Assembly (NCBI RefSeq): GCF_958450345.1
Contig: NC_088780.1
Location: 58,811,533-58,875,532, forward strand
Reading direction: 5' to 3'
Length of the DNA stretch: 64,000 nucleotides
From: Calliphora vicina
Taxonomy: Eukaryota; Arthropoda; Insecta; Diptera; Calliphoridae
Of this stretch, positions 11,008-23,084 are shown piece after piece; the first letter of the stretch is position 1; every line of letters begins with the position of its first letter. The translations under genes and the position numbers were made by a program. The notes under the pieces are model-generated. The model was not told where the DNA came from, did not search any database, and saw only the letters and a list, made by a program, of their open reading frames with translations.

Positions 11008-11560
11008 AATTACTGTCTTTAATGAATACATTGACTACTTGCTTAACTGCTGGGTAGGTTTATGTAAAGTCTTTACATTTACAAAATTTTAGTACTACCG
11101 TAAAACATGGCGGTGGGTATTTGATGGTGAGGGTGTGGGCTGTATGTAAGCTGCAACACCTGGCAATCTTGTTTTCATTGAAATTACAATGAACAGCCGA
11201 GACTACTTATAAATTTTAAAGGACAATCTGAAAGTAAGTTTTGAAAAATTAGGTCCTGTAACACCATGGGTCGTTCAGAAATACAATGACCCAAAGTACA
11301 CCGCAATAATTGTCCACAATCTGCAGGCCTTAACCCAATAGAGCTCCTGTCGGAAATTTTAGGCCAGAATATTGGAAATGAAGCATTTCATCTAAGGATG
11401 AATTCCGAACCCTAAAGATATAACTGAATATCTTGGAAACTCTATGAAAAGGCAACTAGAGGCCGTAATTAAGCTGAATGGAGGACCAACAAAATATAAA
11501 GTTTTTATTTTCGGCTTTTGGTGATATAAAATAGAGCATTGGTAGGCAAAAAGAGGCATT
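11008..11560 (+). pseudogene. Tc1-like transposase relic, C-terminal half
   Basis: Plus-strand fragments match the catalytic half of Tc1 transposases: KHGGGYLMV..VWAV (consensus HGGGSVMVWG), then NLVFIE, then the QDNDPKHT-type motif as KYNDPKYTA near 11282-11302, then a diverged NPIE-type segment. Frameshifts and stops interrupt it. The BEL element interrupts the upstream side. The same family is seen at 38940-39690. Confidence 0.7.
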
Positions 11561-12757
11561 TAATTTGTGTGCTTTTTTGGGTAAAAAATAAAATATCTAC
11601 AACAACATCAAGCAACTGAATGAAATGTGTGTATTTTTACGCTCTATTACGCTTTTTTGTTCGCATTCGGGTTGTTTGACGAAAATCATCGTAACCTGAA
11701 CAATATGAACGCCTACCATGGAAATAGAGCGATACCCATCAACTGTATACTAAATTTTGACTGTTGTTTTTAGGTAATTTTCTCTTTTTCTAATAAATTT
11801 TCCACGAAATCAATTTTAATTTTCAAGGTTTTTTAAAATAATAAAAGATTAAACTCTATATTTAATTTTAAGTTTAATCAAACTTGTACATATATTTCTT
11901 TCTATAATTAAAATATGTGCTGTATACTAAATTTTGACTCTGACTGTATATCAGAATTTTCTATAAAAGGTACACAAAAAAAGTTCAAAAGTCCATAATG
12001 TTATTCACACAATTTTCTTAGACAAATGTAGTTATACACAAAAATTTATATAGAAAATACATTAGCTTTTATTGAAAACCAACTAATTGGTTATTTGAAA
12101 GCAATTAATCTTATTTGGTATTTGTTTCTGGGTGAGGTAAAAAATAATGCACTTTTTCAGAAGGTACTTTTTGTTTTTACTACACAAATAAACCAAAAAA
12201 CATGGAATTTCCTACTTACTGATTTCCTTGATATAAAATTTTATATATTTGTATAAAAAATATATCTTTTCGTCGATTATTCGAATGCCAACCCTAGTAT
12301 TTATGTAAGAAGGAAGGAAGTTGATTTGTAATAAAATTAACATTAATTCAAGATAATTTAGGTATATTTATTTTAGTTATATTTAATTGAAAATTGGCAT
12401 TAACATTAACATGTAGTACGTACATCGTACATTAGTGCAATGTTCGCAGTTAGTACCATTATGTATTTTAAATTCAACAAAACCAACAAATTCAATTACA
12501 ACGTACATATGTACAATCTGAACACAATGACTAAGTAAACTACAAACATGCAGTAAGTAGAATATTACAGAAAAATCTCATGCACGTAGTTATTAATGGA
12601 TATCAATTCCTTTATTTTAATATCGTACGTGTACGAATATTTCTGATGTGAAGAGGCTGAAACCCATTAATTTTTCTATTAAAATGTTCATGTTAATTTG
12701 GTGTACACGAACGAATTTACTCGTGCCTCATATTGGTGATTATTAATTTTGAATTTT
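11561..12757. other. Intergenic region upstream of the P450 gene
   Basis: AT-rich with no exon or RNA gene recognised. The last few hundred bases presumably contain the P450 promoter; no specific enhancer motif is called. Confidence 0.5.
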
Positions 12758-12766
12758 TATATAAAA
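12758..12766 (+). promoter_or_regulatory. Candidate TATA box of the P450 gene
   Basis: TATATAAAA lies 75 bp before the start codon at 12833. With usual spacing it would place transcription start near 12785-12795, giving a roughly 40-50-nt 5' leader. AT-richness makes chance occurrence possible. Confidence 0.4.
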
Positions 12767-12832
12767 ATCAATCAATCAAAACACAATAAAATAGTTTGAA
12801 AGGTGCGCTAGATTTATTCACAACGTCCTAAT

Positions 12833-15800
12833 ATGAATATTCCGTATTTATTTGTGTGTTTAATTCTCGTTCTGTGGATTTATTGGCTGTGGATACGGCG
12901 AAAGTTCTATGCGTTAATGTTGAAAATTCCGGGACCAATGGGTTATCCTCTCATCGGTATGGGTACTCAATTAATGCGTCGAGAAGGTGTGTTTAATGTG
13001 ATTTGATTATGTTGTGATAAAATATGCAAACATTTTTATATACAAATAAACAAAAAAAAAAAAAATACCATGAATATAAAAAGTAATAAAAATATAAGGA
13101 TTTGCAAAGGTTGAGCATTTCAAACAAAAATCAAACTAGACAAACATTGAGTAATTAAAATGAAAATAACGTTTAGTTTTGTGTGTTGCGAAATTAAATT
13201 GAAAAAATTACAAATAATGATATTTTAACAATAAAATGTAGTCAAGTGTTATACATTTACGCCACTAAAATATTCGTCACCGCTGGAGTACTCCAGTTTT
13301 TACGCCCAACACCACCATAGTGGGACACGTTTCTGCTAATGTTTATAACTTCCAAAAATATTAGTCCAACACCCACCTTAAAGTAAATCGATCGACTCAG
13401 AATCTATTTTTGAGTCGATTAAACGATGTCCGTCAATATGGCTGTCCATTTAAACATTTTGGGCAAAGTACAGGTCGCAATTTTGATCAAATTTGGTATA
13501 TATGTACAATTGTTTTGGCTCAAGGACGAAGACTAAAAATGTGATTGCACATTTAGGTACATAGTGTAGGGTATTATATGGTCGGACCGTGGTCGGTATG
13601 TTGTTTGTTTTCATAGCAAAAAGTTTTATGATTTTCATTAGCTTTTTGTACTTTTTTATTTTCTGTAAAGATATTAAAGGTATTACACCGTGATACAATT
13701 TTACATTTTTTTTTGTTGGACTTATATACATATGAAACCTTATGTCATATATAGTAGAAATGCGATTTTAGTTTTTCATTTTGTGATCTTTTCTCCTTTT
13801 TAAAGGACTTCAAAGTTTTAAGGATATAGAAATTTCTTAAAATTTATTTAAATAGTTCTACTCATTAGTTTTTCTTTATATGGATATCAAATGAACTTGT
13901 CAGGACGAAAAGTTGTAAAAAATGTCCTTTGAAAGATGTATCCTTTTATATCCTTGAGAATTTCCAATATATTTTTCTAAAAAAAATATATGTTGAAACC
14001 ATGCATATATGTTGAAACTTTAACACATGCTTAAATTTCGTTCTTATATCTTTATAAGTTAAGCCTAAACAGAAAAAAACATATTATTAAGTTCATTTAT
14101 CGATACAGCAATTAAGATTACAAAAATATTAGATAGTACTTTTTGGACTTGAACAAGTCCACATACACATGAAACTGGAGATCGTATATAGTAAATCTGC
14201 GTTATCAGTTTTTAATTTTCTGATCCTTTCTTCTTTTTAAAGGACTTCAAAGTTTCAAGGATGTACAAATTTATAAAAAATTAAATAAATATTTTTATAA
14301 ATGTTTGTCAATATGTGTATCAAATAAAAAAACATAATCATTGGAAATGAAACAAAAGAGTTACTTAACTTTTATTCTTTCATATTTTAGTATAATTCTA
14401 ACAAATTCCCAATTAGTACCAGCAGGAACAATTATTATAAAAAAATATTTAAGCTATACTAAATAAAGATATAAAAGAAAGAAGAAATATAAAAATATAT
14501 TATGGAGAAAAATGAATACGTTTACTCTGCCGCTTGTATGGAGTATGTGAATCTCGACATATCGACCAACAGTATTTAGCGAGCATGCGACAAGTGCTCT
14601 TTTCTCTAAAGCTATTTTCAATAATTGCTAAGTCCTGGTGGAATCGTTCCCCATGTTCGTCACTAAAATGACCCAAATTATCGGGGAAAAAATCTGGGTG
14701 CCTATCTAAGAAGTTTATTTTCAGTGACATATTCACACCCATTTCACCGAAGTTGCGAACGAGATTGCGGACGATTTCTTCGTAGTTTTCAGATTTTCTA
14801 TTACCTAAGAAATTTTCTATTATGGCATCTAAACTCCTCCAACTATTTTTCTCAATAGGTGAATAGGTTTGGAAATTCCTTGCAATTTAACAATTTTTTT
14901 AGTTGGGGTCCATTAAAAACACCTTAAAGTATAAAAGATTACTTAGGGTAATACAATAATATAAGTATTTAGCAATCGAACCTACCGGCGTCAATCTTTG
15001 CTTCGCTTAATTTGGGAAAAATTTTTTTCAAGTGCACCATAGCTGCACTGTCAACGTCGAGTGCACGAACAAAATTTCTTATAAGTAACAATTTAATGTG
15101 TAGCGGTGGAAGTATTATTTTTGATGACGGCACGAGCGGAATATTCTCAATGCTATCCTGTCCAAGCTGATGAACAATACGAGGCTGCCATTTGTGGTCG
15201 GTGTAATGAAGATCTTTGCGCCGACCTTCCCAAAGACACAAAAAACATTGGTGTTTGGCAAACCATTTTTTTAAACCCATTAAAATGGCAACTATTTCCA
15301 GGTCAGATGTTACATAAGATATTTAACTTTTTATATACAATGTATCCTGATAAATAAAAACGAATTAACTTTTAATAGACTTAACCTTTTTTTAAAATTA
15401 GTAGGAAAATTATCTGGGACATGAAAGAACAAATGTTTAAAGGATTTTCCTTGAAATTTGTTGTCCTGAAAAATTAAAAAAATATTGTTTCCATTTCTGG
15501 TGACCGTCTTCTTTTATTTGACAAACATTTATAAAGTACTATCTAATATTTTTGTAATCTTAATTGCTGTATCGATAAAAATATTTTTTTTTAATGAACT
15601 TAATATGTTTTTTTCTGTTTAGGCTTAACTTATAAAGCTATAAGAACGAAATTTAAGCATGTGTTAAAGTACATGCATGGTTTCAACATATATTTTTTTA
15701 GAAAAATATATTGGAAATTCTCAAGGATATAAAAGGATACATTTTTCAAAGGACATTTTTTACAACTTTTCGTCCTGAAAAGTAAAATAAAAAAAATTAT

Positions 15801-18800
15801 CTACTTCTAGAAATTGTCCCCTTTCATTTGATATCGATATAAAGAAAAACTAATGAGCAGAACTATTTAAATAAATTTTAAGAAATTTCTATATCCTTAA
15901 AACTTTGAAGTCCTTTAAAAAGGAGAAAAGATCACAAAATGAAAAACTAAAAACGCAGTTCTACTATATATGACATAAGGTTTCATATGTCTATGGTCCC
16001 GTTCAAGTCCAATAATTGCTGTCGCACGGTGTTATACATAGGGTAACATAGAGACGAGACATTATTGTAAAAAAACTAATTCTGTTGTCAAAAACCTAGC
16101 TCTTGCAACAACACAATACATGCTATTCAATGTATTTTGTTGTTGTTTGAGACATATGATTTGTTTTATTTTTGTTTGACAAATCGGAGTTTCTCGTTTC
16201 TATGTATAATTTCTCTATGGTATTATACACTGGTGCATATTCCTATAAACGCACACTACTTTTTTTTTAAAAAAGATTGTAAAAATTAAACATGAATATA
16301 TTTAGGAGGCTACAAATTTGTTCATTAAATTAGTTAATACTTCACTTAAAATATAGTTTACAAAAAAAATTCATTTGTACTTTATTTATTTTTTTACTTA
16401 ATTTTCGAGATTATCCGCCATTTTTAACGGTATTTTCCTATAAACGCACTATAATTTATGGGCTACTGTGGCATTATTACTAATGTGTGGATGATCCTTT
16501 GTTATGGATTGTTTCAAAAATACGGTCTGGCATTGATTCCACTAATTTTTTAAGCAGATTGGAATAAATTTCCTTCCAGACTTGTTTAATTCTTAGTTTC
16601 AGCTCTGTCACAGTCTTATGCTTTCATATATTCCATATAGGGCTTACTTTCGAAAATCATATAGCATATATATAATACAAATCATAAGTTACATTTATAC
16701 AAAAAATCATGTCAGCTAATTTTATGACGATCGGTCCATAATTAGTAGGGTAATCGAATTATTCGATTTTTCTCTTGTTCTAATAAAACGAATAAGAGAT
16801 TTTAACTTGTTCGAATAATTCGATCACACGTTTAAAATTAATCGAATTATTCTAATAATTTAAATTTGTTTAAAAAAGTAAAGAATGAAGTTTTGATGTC
16901 GGTTTTTATACCCTTCACCTCCGTGAGAAGGGTATATACTATAAGTTTGTCATTCCGTTTGTAATTTCTACATTTTTCATTTCCGACCCTATAAAGTATA
17001 TATATTCTGGATCCTTATAGATAGCGGAGTCGATTAAGCTATGTCCAAGACAACCTCGATTTTTGACCTATTTTTGACATACATATATCTGGATTACTAA
17101 GACATTAATATAGACAATATGGATATCTAATGATAGATATTTCAAAGACATTTGCAACGATGAATATAAGACCATAGTAAGATGGACCTACAATGGGTCA
17201 AAATCGGAAAAAAAATTTTAACCCGAATTTTTTTTTTCACAAAAAAAAATTGAAAAGACTAAAAAAAAAAATTTAAATTTAAAAAAAAAAATTAAAATTT
17301 AAAAAAAAAATTAAAAATTTAAAATAACAATCGAAAAATTTTTTTTTCCAAAAAATGAAAAAAACAACTGGAAAAAAATTAAATTTTGTTTACCTAAAAA
17401 TTTTTAAAATTTTTAAGTATAATTTGGTGAAGGGTATATAAGATTCGGCACAGCCGAATATAGCACTCTTACTTGTTTAATATTTTATTGTTAAAGAAAA
17501 ACAAAAAATAACGTTAAAGTTAATAATTCAAGTATTGATGAAGTTAAAAAACATTCGAAAACAAAGTCCATCATTAAATATTCATCAGAAATATTCTGAT
17601 CAGATTAACTCCCGAACAATCTACAAAACAATTGACTAGCAAACCCTTTAGTTTCCGTTTTGTGCTTTAAAAAATTTGAGCTTGTTGGACATGATCCTGC
17701 ATTCAAATCTTTATATATATAATTCTTCTGTACGTGTGTTAGTAACTAAACTCCTCCTTAAATACGCAAAAAGTTTATTACCATGTTAGACAAAGATGTT
17801 CAACGATGTTCAAAATCATGTATAAGACTTGCTTTTCTTGCAACAACACGTTAGATGCAATATTTGTGTTTATCATTCGATTTAATAAATATTTTGCAAC
17901 ACTTGCGTACGCGGTTAATAAATAACATTACTGATATACATATATTTTAAGATCATATCCTTCATCTATTTAAATGTAATAATTATAAATGTCATCCTCA
18001 ATATCACTTTCGACGACCGTTTCAAAATCACATTCTCCATCACATTCAACTCCACTTTAATCTAAGTTAAAATTTTGATTATTAATTGCGATTCTTCTAA
18101 TATTTCGCCAGCTAAATAAAAATAATTTTATTTCGTACCTTTTATTTTCATTGGTTCAAGTCCTAAGTTAAAAATTTTGAAAGATTTGTTTTTAGAATTG
18201 TAACTTCTTGCAGTAATATTTATATATTTATAGAAGGAGCTATCGGAACACTCATCTACAATGATCTTTAGTTATTTGTCGAATTTCAGAAAGAATACAA
18301 TTTTTGTGAGTCATTATTACTTAATTAAATTTGGAATTATGAACAATTTTAAGCAATTTAATAAATTTAAATATATATGTATGAACATTTATTCGTTTTA
18401 TTCGATTATTCTACATAAAATTGTTCGAATTATTCGTTATTCCATTTTCAAATTGTTCGAATAATTATTCGTAAGAAATTATTCGATTAATCGAACGATC
18501 ATTAGTCGAATGAATACCCTAATAATTAGTCATAGCCCACTACCAAAAAGCAACTTTAATTTGCATACATTTTTTACAGAGCAACTTTAAACGACCTAAA
18601 AACCTAAAAAAAAAATTATTTTAAAAGAAAACTGTTGTTATACTTGTTATACCCTACACCACCATAGTGGGGAGTGAATATTGGGTTAGTGTTGATGTTT
18701 TGTAACGTGCAGAAATATTGTCCTAAATATCTAAATAGAAATCTGCTCAGGAACACTTTCTGAGTCGATTCAGCGATGTCCGTCCGTCCATGTAATCCTT

Positions 18801-21546
18801 GTAATCAAACTACAGGTCGCAATTTTAAACAAAATTTGGCACAAACTTTAATATTAAAAGGACTAAGCCTATTGTTTTGAATCGCTCCATTATTTCTCCT
18901 AGCCCTCATACAACTGCCCTATCTGAAAATTATTTAAGCTCTCATAAATATTTTTATAAACATATCCAAACCAAATTGAGCACAAATAAGTTTTATATGA
19001 GCTAAACTTGTACTAATAAATTTAGTACCGATCGGTCCACAATGTTCCAAAGCTCCATTCCCGAAAATGTCATTAATGTGCATAAATCTTTGAAATATGT
19101 TAGTATCCAATAAAATTCATCACAAATATGTTTCAAATATTGTCCCCTCAATAAAACAATAGTGTATTAGCATATACACCATAAGAGAATCTACATAACT
19201 GATATGTGGTCAAAATTTGGTGATACTTCCACAAAGTGGGTCAAAAGATCAATTGAAATATTACTTTTGTTCTAGATGTCTACTAACAAAAAAATGTTGA
19301 ACTCTATTATTTCAAAATGTCAAAAAAATTATACACTATTGTTTTATTAAGGGGGCGATATACGCAAATCAACCTACCAAATTTAGTGACGATCGGTACA
19401 TAATTAGTCAAGCTCCCATATAAAGCCCACTTCCGAAAATCATTTTATCGAGCATAAATATCTTAAAAATGTTGGTATTCAAATAAGATTCAATACAAAT
19501 AAGTTTCATATCAAATGCAAAATGTTTATAATGATATAGTCAGTGTAGGGTATCATAGGGCTTGCCCGACCATACTTTCTTACTTGTTTTTAATTGTTTA
19601 AATTCATTTAAATTTATGAAAAAAAAATAAATTTTTAATAATTCAAAGTGGGGAAATATTTGTGTTTAATCAGCAAATAACTTGTTATAATATCGTGAAA
19701 TTGGTATGGCCATTTTGAATTTGACTTCAGCGATAGCAAACAAAATTAAACGTTTTTTGTATGTGTAGCAATTTAACAATAAATTTTATTTTCTTAATTC
19801 AGATGTACTTAAGACATTTAATAATGAAACCAGAAAATATGGTTCAATATTATTTTCATGGTTGGGTCCTTATCCTTTTCTGGTGGTCACTGAGCCAGCC
19901 ATTGTGCAAGATATTCTAACATCACGTTATTGTGTCAACAAAGGCGTCATATACGATGCATTGGATGATGGAACTGGTAAAGGATTATTCAGTTTAAAAG
20001 GTCAGTGTGTTGAATAATTCCAATATCTAATTAATCTTATTAAAAATATGATCAACAGATCCGGAGTGGAGTGTTCACCGAAAATATTTAAATCCAGCAT
20101 TTGGTCATAAAGTTTTGCTAAGTTTTATACCCACATTCAATGTGGAAATAAATAAACTACTTAAAATCATAGAACATATGAAGTCAAAAGAATCTGTGGA
20201 TATGATGGAAATACTGCAGGAATTTACCCTGGATATAGCAACTAGTAGGTGTTTAAAAATGTTAGTAAATGTTTCTATTTGTATTAAATGACACCTTCTT
20301 TAGAGACAACAATGGGCAAAAGTGTGTCGCAGGAGTCGAATGAATCGAATACAGATTTATTGTCGAACTACCAGTGGTAAGGGGTTTTCATTTAAATCTT
20401 GTTTTTAAATAAATTTTGTATTGTTTAATTAGTGTATTAGAGAATATGACTGAAATGTGCTTTGCACCATGGCTAAGATTTAATTTTGTGCGTTGGCTAC
20501 TGGGAATTTATGAACCATACCATGGAGCCAAAAAGAAAATTCGAAAATTTATTAGAAAAGTATTATTAAGTTGTATTACATAAGTATTTATGTATTCTAA
20601 ATTATACCTTGTATATCATTTGTTATAGCTTATTGAGCAAAAGTTGTCTAAAGTAAACCATGTTGCTGATGGTGGTACCAAGAATATATTCATCGATCTG
20701 GCCATAGATTTAATGAGACGTGGTAATTTCTCTTGGCAAAATGTCGAAGATGAATCAAATGTTATTGTATTTGGGGTAAGTGGATCATTATATTTGAGTA
20801 TGTTTCGAATATCAATATGAATTTTGCAATCTAATAATACTAATTTACTCATTCTCGATAAACTCTCACCTCTTTATTTAAGGCTTTCGAAACAACAGCC
20901 AATACGATTGCATACACTTTGATGCTGCTGGCCATGTTCCCGGAATATCAAGAGAAAGCATTTGAAGAATTATTTTCTATATTCCCCGATCGAGGATATT
21001 TGGAAGTTACCTACCAAAATACTCAGGATATGATTTATATGGACATGATACTCAATGAGACTATGCGTATTATGGCCCCGGTGCCAATTGTCTCCCGACA
21101 GACTTCACATGACGTTAGACTATCGAACGGTGTTATCTTACCGAAAGGAGTACAAATAGCAATAGACATTTTCCACATGCATCGACGAGAGGATATATGG
21201 GGACCAGAGGCTCATTTATTTAATCCATACAACTTTCTGCCATCTAATATGGAGGGAAAGCATTCCTACGCATTTATACCCTTTACCAAGGGGATACGAA
21301 ACTGTATTGGTAAGAGATTTCGTAAATTTTGTATTTCTAATAATTAATTAGTAGTAATTAATTTTTTTTTGGTTAATTTTAGGCTGGAGATACGCTTTGT
21401 TATCGACAAAAGTTTCATTGGCCAAGTTGTTGAGAAATTATAGATTTTCAACCGATTTTAAGTATGAAGATTTAGAATTTGTCGAAGATATTACCTTGAA
21501 ATTGAAAACTGTACCCTTAATGACCATGCAAAATCGAACTGTTTAA
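12833..21546 (+). CDS. Cytochrome P450, CYP4 clan (CYP313-like)
   Basis: Eight exons join in frame: 12833-12986, 19803-20000, 20059-20244, 20304-20376, 20433-20559, 20629-20775, 20883-21309 and 21383-21546 (TAA). All introns are GT-AG and the product is 491 residues, normal for a microsomal P450. Visible landmarks: N-terminal membrane anchor (about 4-22, IPYLFVCLILVLWIYW), proline hinge KIPGPMGYPLIG (31-42), helix-C motif WSVHRKYLNPAF, I-helix acid-alcohol pair AFETT (296-300), K-helix ExxR (E354-R357) and heme loop FTKGIRNCIG with ligand Cys436, continuing as WRYA. A CYP4-clan monooxygenase uses NADPH-P450 reductase to oxidise lipids or xenobiotics in the ER; the substrate is unknown. The CIGWRYA signature suggests CYP313 rather than CYP4 proper, but that subfamily call is tentative. 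Intron 1 is 6.8 kb of nested transposons; the other introns are 58-107 bp. Confidence 0.93.
13301..13600 (+). repeat. Helentron-like repeat fragment, type B
   Basis: Begins with the family's ACACCACCATAGTGGG head and ends in the GTGTAGGGTATTATATGGTCGG tail, but it is internally deleted and lacks a clean CTTACTTG terminus. It lies within P450 intron 1. Confidence 0.55.
13718..16012 (-). mobile_element. DNA element with about 400-bp inverted repeats
   Basis: The segment at roughly 13735-14142 reappears as reverse complement at roughly 15525-15988, including ACATATGAAACCTTATGTC, CTTTTTAAAGGACTTCAAAG and CAATTAAGATTACAAAAATA. Ends read TTGGACTT on both sides. A third partial copy of the outer repeat sits in direct orientation at 14145-14290. 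The interior holds a degenerate minus-strand frame (15280-14500) of an unnamed arthropod repeat-protein family. Long inverted repeats around such a frame suggest a DNA transposon, superfamily not assigned. Target duplications are not clear. Confidence 0.75.
14500..15280 (-). pseudogene. Degenerate ORF of an unnamed transposon-associated family
   Basis: Two minus-strand blocks in consistent order. The first (15280-14969) reads MGLKKWFAKHQCFLCLWEGR, then LPPLHIKLLLIRNFVRALD and FPKLSEAKIDAGRFD. The second (about 14865-14500) reads SWRSLDAIIENFLGNRKSEN, then GVNMSLKINFLDRHPDFFP, SDEHGERFHQDLA and AKYCW. I recognise these as conserved blocks of a protein family present in many copies in arthropod and other animal genomes, normally one continuous frame and without an established function. 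Here a stop and about 100 bp of noncoding sequence separate the blocks, and the N-terminus is lost. Function is unknown; association with inverted repeats supports a mobile origin. Confidence 0.6.
16037..16219. mobile_element. hAT-type MITE, copy 1
   Basis: 183 bp flanked by near-matching 8-bp duplications, GTGTTATA (16029-16036) and GTATTATA (16220-16227). Left end CATAGGGTAACATAGAGAC; right end TTCTCTATG. Related to 21819-22007. No coding capacity. Confidence 0.6.
16746..18521. mobile_element. hAT element relic, copy 1
   Basis: Ends TAGGGTAATCGAATTATTCG and ATGAATACCCTA are imperfect inverted repeats, and an exact 8-bp duplication ATAATTAG flanks it (16738-16745 and 18522-18529), the hAT hallmark. 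It is the reverse-orientation relative of 34254-35704. It is interrupted at about 16907-17475 by a Helentron-like repeat. The interior holds only degenerate transposase-like stretches with stops. Confidence 0.85.
16907..17475 (+). mobile_element. Helentron-like (HINE/mini-me type) repeat, type A
   Basis: Starts TATACCCTTCACCTCCG and ends with a hairpin (ATTCGGC-ACA-GCCGAAT, 17443-17459) followed by CTTACTTG before a T run. It carries the shared internal block GGATCCTTATAGATAGCGGAG and long A/T tracts. The undisturbed hAT copy at 34254-35704 shows the empty site, a T run, so this is a later insertion between Ts without obvious duplication. That matches Helentron-associated elements; no protein is encoded. 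Confidence 0.7.
18650..19587 (+). mobile_element. Helentron-like repeat, type B
   Basis: Head TACCCTACACCACCATAGTG, internal repeats of the CGATCGGTCCACAATG / CATAGCTCCCATATAA kind, and tail GTGTAGGGTATCATAGGG then CTTACTTG. It fills the end of P450 intron 1. Noncoding. Confidence 0.65.
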
Positions 21547-21810
21547 TTTAATAAGTATTACCTAACTAATTAAGTGTAAGTCATTTATAATTTGTTTAGT
21601 TAACTATTACGAAATTCTACTTATCTAATAATGTATCATAGTTTTTTTTAATAGACTAAATACAGATATTACTAATGTCGTTTCCTTTCATTAAACTAAA
21701 TTTGCTTTTTTTTCTGCAAATTTTTTCGAACAGGGCTTGGATGGCGCTATTTGTGTGATAACAAACAAATTAAATAAATAATATTTAAAATTTCAGGTTC
21801 GAAAGAATTA
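21547..21810. other. P450 3' flank
   Basis: The 3' untranslated region starts here. A possible AATAAA signal lies near 21774, about 230 bp past the stop codon. Nothing else is seen. Confidence 0.45.
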
Positions 21811-21818
21811 GTTCCTAA

Positions 21819-22007
21819 CATAGAGAAAACACATAGAGCGGAAACTCTCTTGTCAAAGACCTAACTCCGTTGTCAAAAACCTAATTGGTGAGAATGTATT
21901 AATAAAAAAAACTATGTGAAAACAAAAACAACACTCGTATGTGTAACTTCTTTGAGTAATTTTTTTGTTTGAGTTTTTTTTCGAGTTTCCGCTCTATGTT
22001 CTCTATG
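21819..22007. mobile_element. hAT-type MITE, copy 2
   Basis: 189 bp with inverted ends CATAGAGAA...TTCTCTATG, extended to GAGCGGAAACTC / GAGTTTCCGCTC, and exact 8-bp target duplications GTTCCTAA at 21811-21818 and 22008-22015. Noncoding; same family as 16037-16219. Confidence 0.85.
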
Positions 22008-22015
22008 GTTCCTAA

Positions 22016-22495
22016 TTCAATTTTCGAATTCAAACAAATTGTATTTCTTAACCATTCTGTTATTAATAAATTTGCACTTCAAATGTATTGAATTCAATTT
22101 GTCTTCAATTGCAATATCAGCAAAAAGGCTGAAGTCAGTTTGTTTCAATTAATTTTGTATTTGATTAGAAGCAAAACAAAAACAAAATTGAATGAAGAAT
22201 ACATATTTTCATTCAATTTGTAGTAGATTTGAATTAACAAAAATATAATTATGCAAATGTTGAATGAATTCTGTTGTGAAATATTTGAATCATTTGAAAA
22301 TAAAGGAGATTTGAAGTTTATGTGTAAAATAAAGCTACATTATCATTAAAATTAATCCTATTTATGAACATAAAATAAAAAAAATATTTTGATACTACCG
22401 TGTAATTTTTTGTATCATGATAAATTGTATGATTTGATTTATTTGATTTTAAATTCATAGCATTTATAAATAATTACTTAATTAGAATGATTTTA
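22016..22495. other. AT-rich intergenic DNA
   Basis: Contains degenerate runs of TTGAATTCAATTTG-like sequence. No gene or defined element recognised. Confidence 0.45.
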
Positions 22496-22848
22496 ATACC
22501 CTTCGCCTTCGTGAGAAGGGTATATGTATATGACATAGTTATCCAGATATAGATCAAAAATAGGCTAAAAATCTAGGTTTTCGCGGTTTTTTCCTTTTAT
22601 CTCAGCCATTTGTGGCCCGAGCAGAAAGAATTCCCGATATAGTGATGTATCAATCATGTTTATAAGTTATTTGGGGACTTCGGAAAGTTCATTTCAACAG
22701 ACAGTCAGACGGACATGGCTTAATTGACTCCGCTATCTATAAGGATCCAGAATATATATACTTTATAGGGTCGGAAATGAAAAATGTAGAAATTACAAAG
22801 GGATTGTCAAACTTATATATACCCTTGCCACTCATGGCGAAGGGTATA
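22496..22848 (-). repeat. Type A Helentron-like fragment
   Basis: Carries the family blocks in reverse orientation (GACGGACATGGCTTAATTGA, CTATCTATAAGGATCCAG, TATAGGGTCGGAAATG) and is bounded on both sides by the head motif GCGAAGGGTATA or its complement. The CTTACTTG hairpin end is absent, so it is truncated. Confidence 0.6.
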
Positions 22849-23010
22849 ATAACGTTAAAGTTAAAAATTCAAGTACTGATAATGTTAAAAAACATTCGAA
22901 GACAAAGTCCATCATTAAATTTTCCTCAGAAATATTCTGATCAGATTCCCTCCCGAACAATTTACTAAACATTTGACTGGCAAACTCTTTAGTTTCAGTT
23001 TTATTAATTA
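22849..23010. repeat. Fragment of the 16.7/34.3-kb hAT family (copy 3)
   Basis: Shares ATAACGTTAAAGTTAA, AACATTCGAAGACAAAGTCC and GAAATATTCTGATCAGATT with the two longer copies, then ends abruptly. No termini or target duplication remain. Confidence 0.6.
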
Positions 23011-23084
23011 TAGAGTTTTATTTACATACATATATATATGTAAATATATGTAAATAAAACTCAAAACTTAATTTTTATATCTGC

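Larger units (their letters stand above)
16610..18600. repeat. Type B Helentron-like fragment split by a hAT element
   Basis: The left part (to 16745) ends GACGATCGGTCCATAATTAG and the right part (from 18522) resumes at TCATAGCCCACTACCAAAAAG, exactly as in uninterrupted repeats of this family elsewhere in the window (for example near 19389-19437). The hAT element at 16746-18521 lies between them. Confidence 0.65.
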
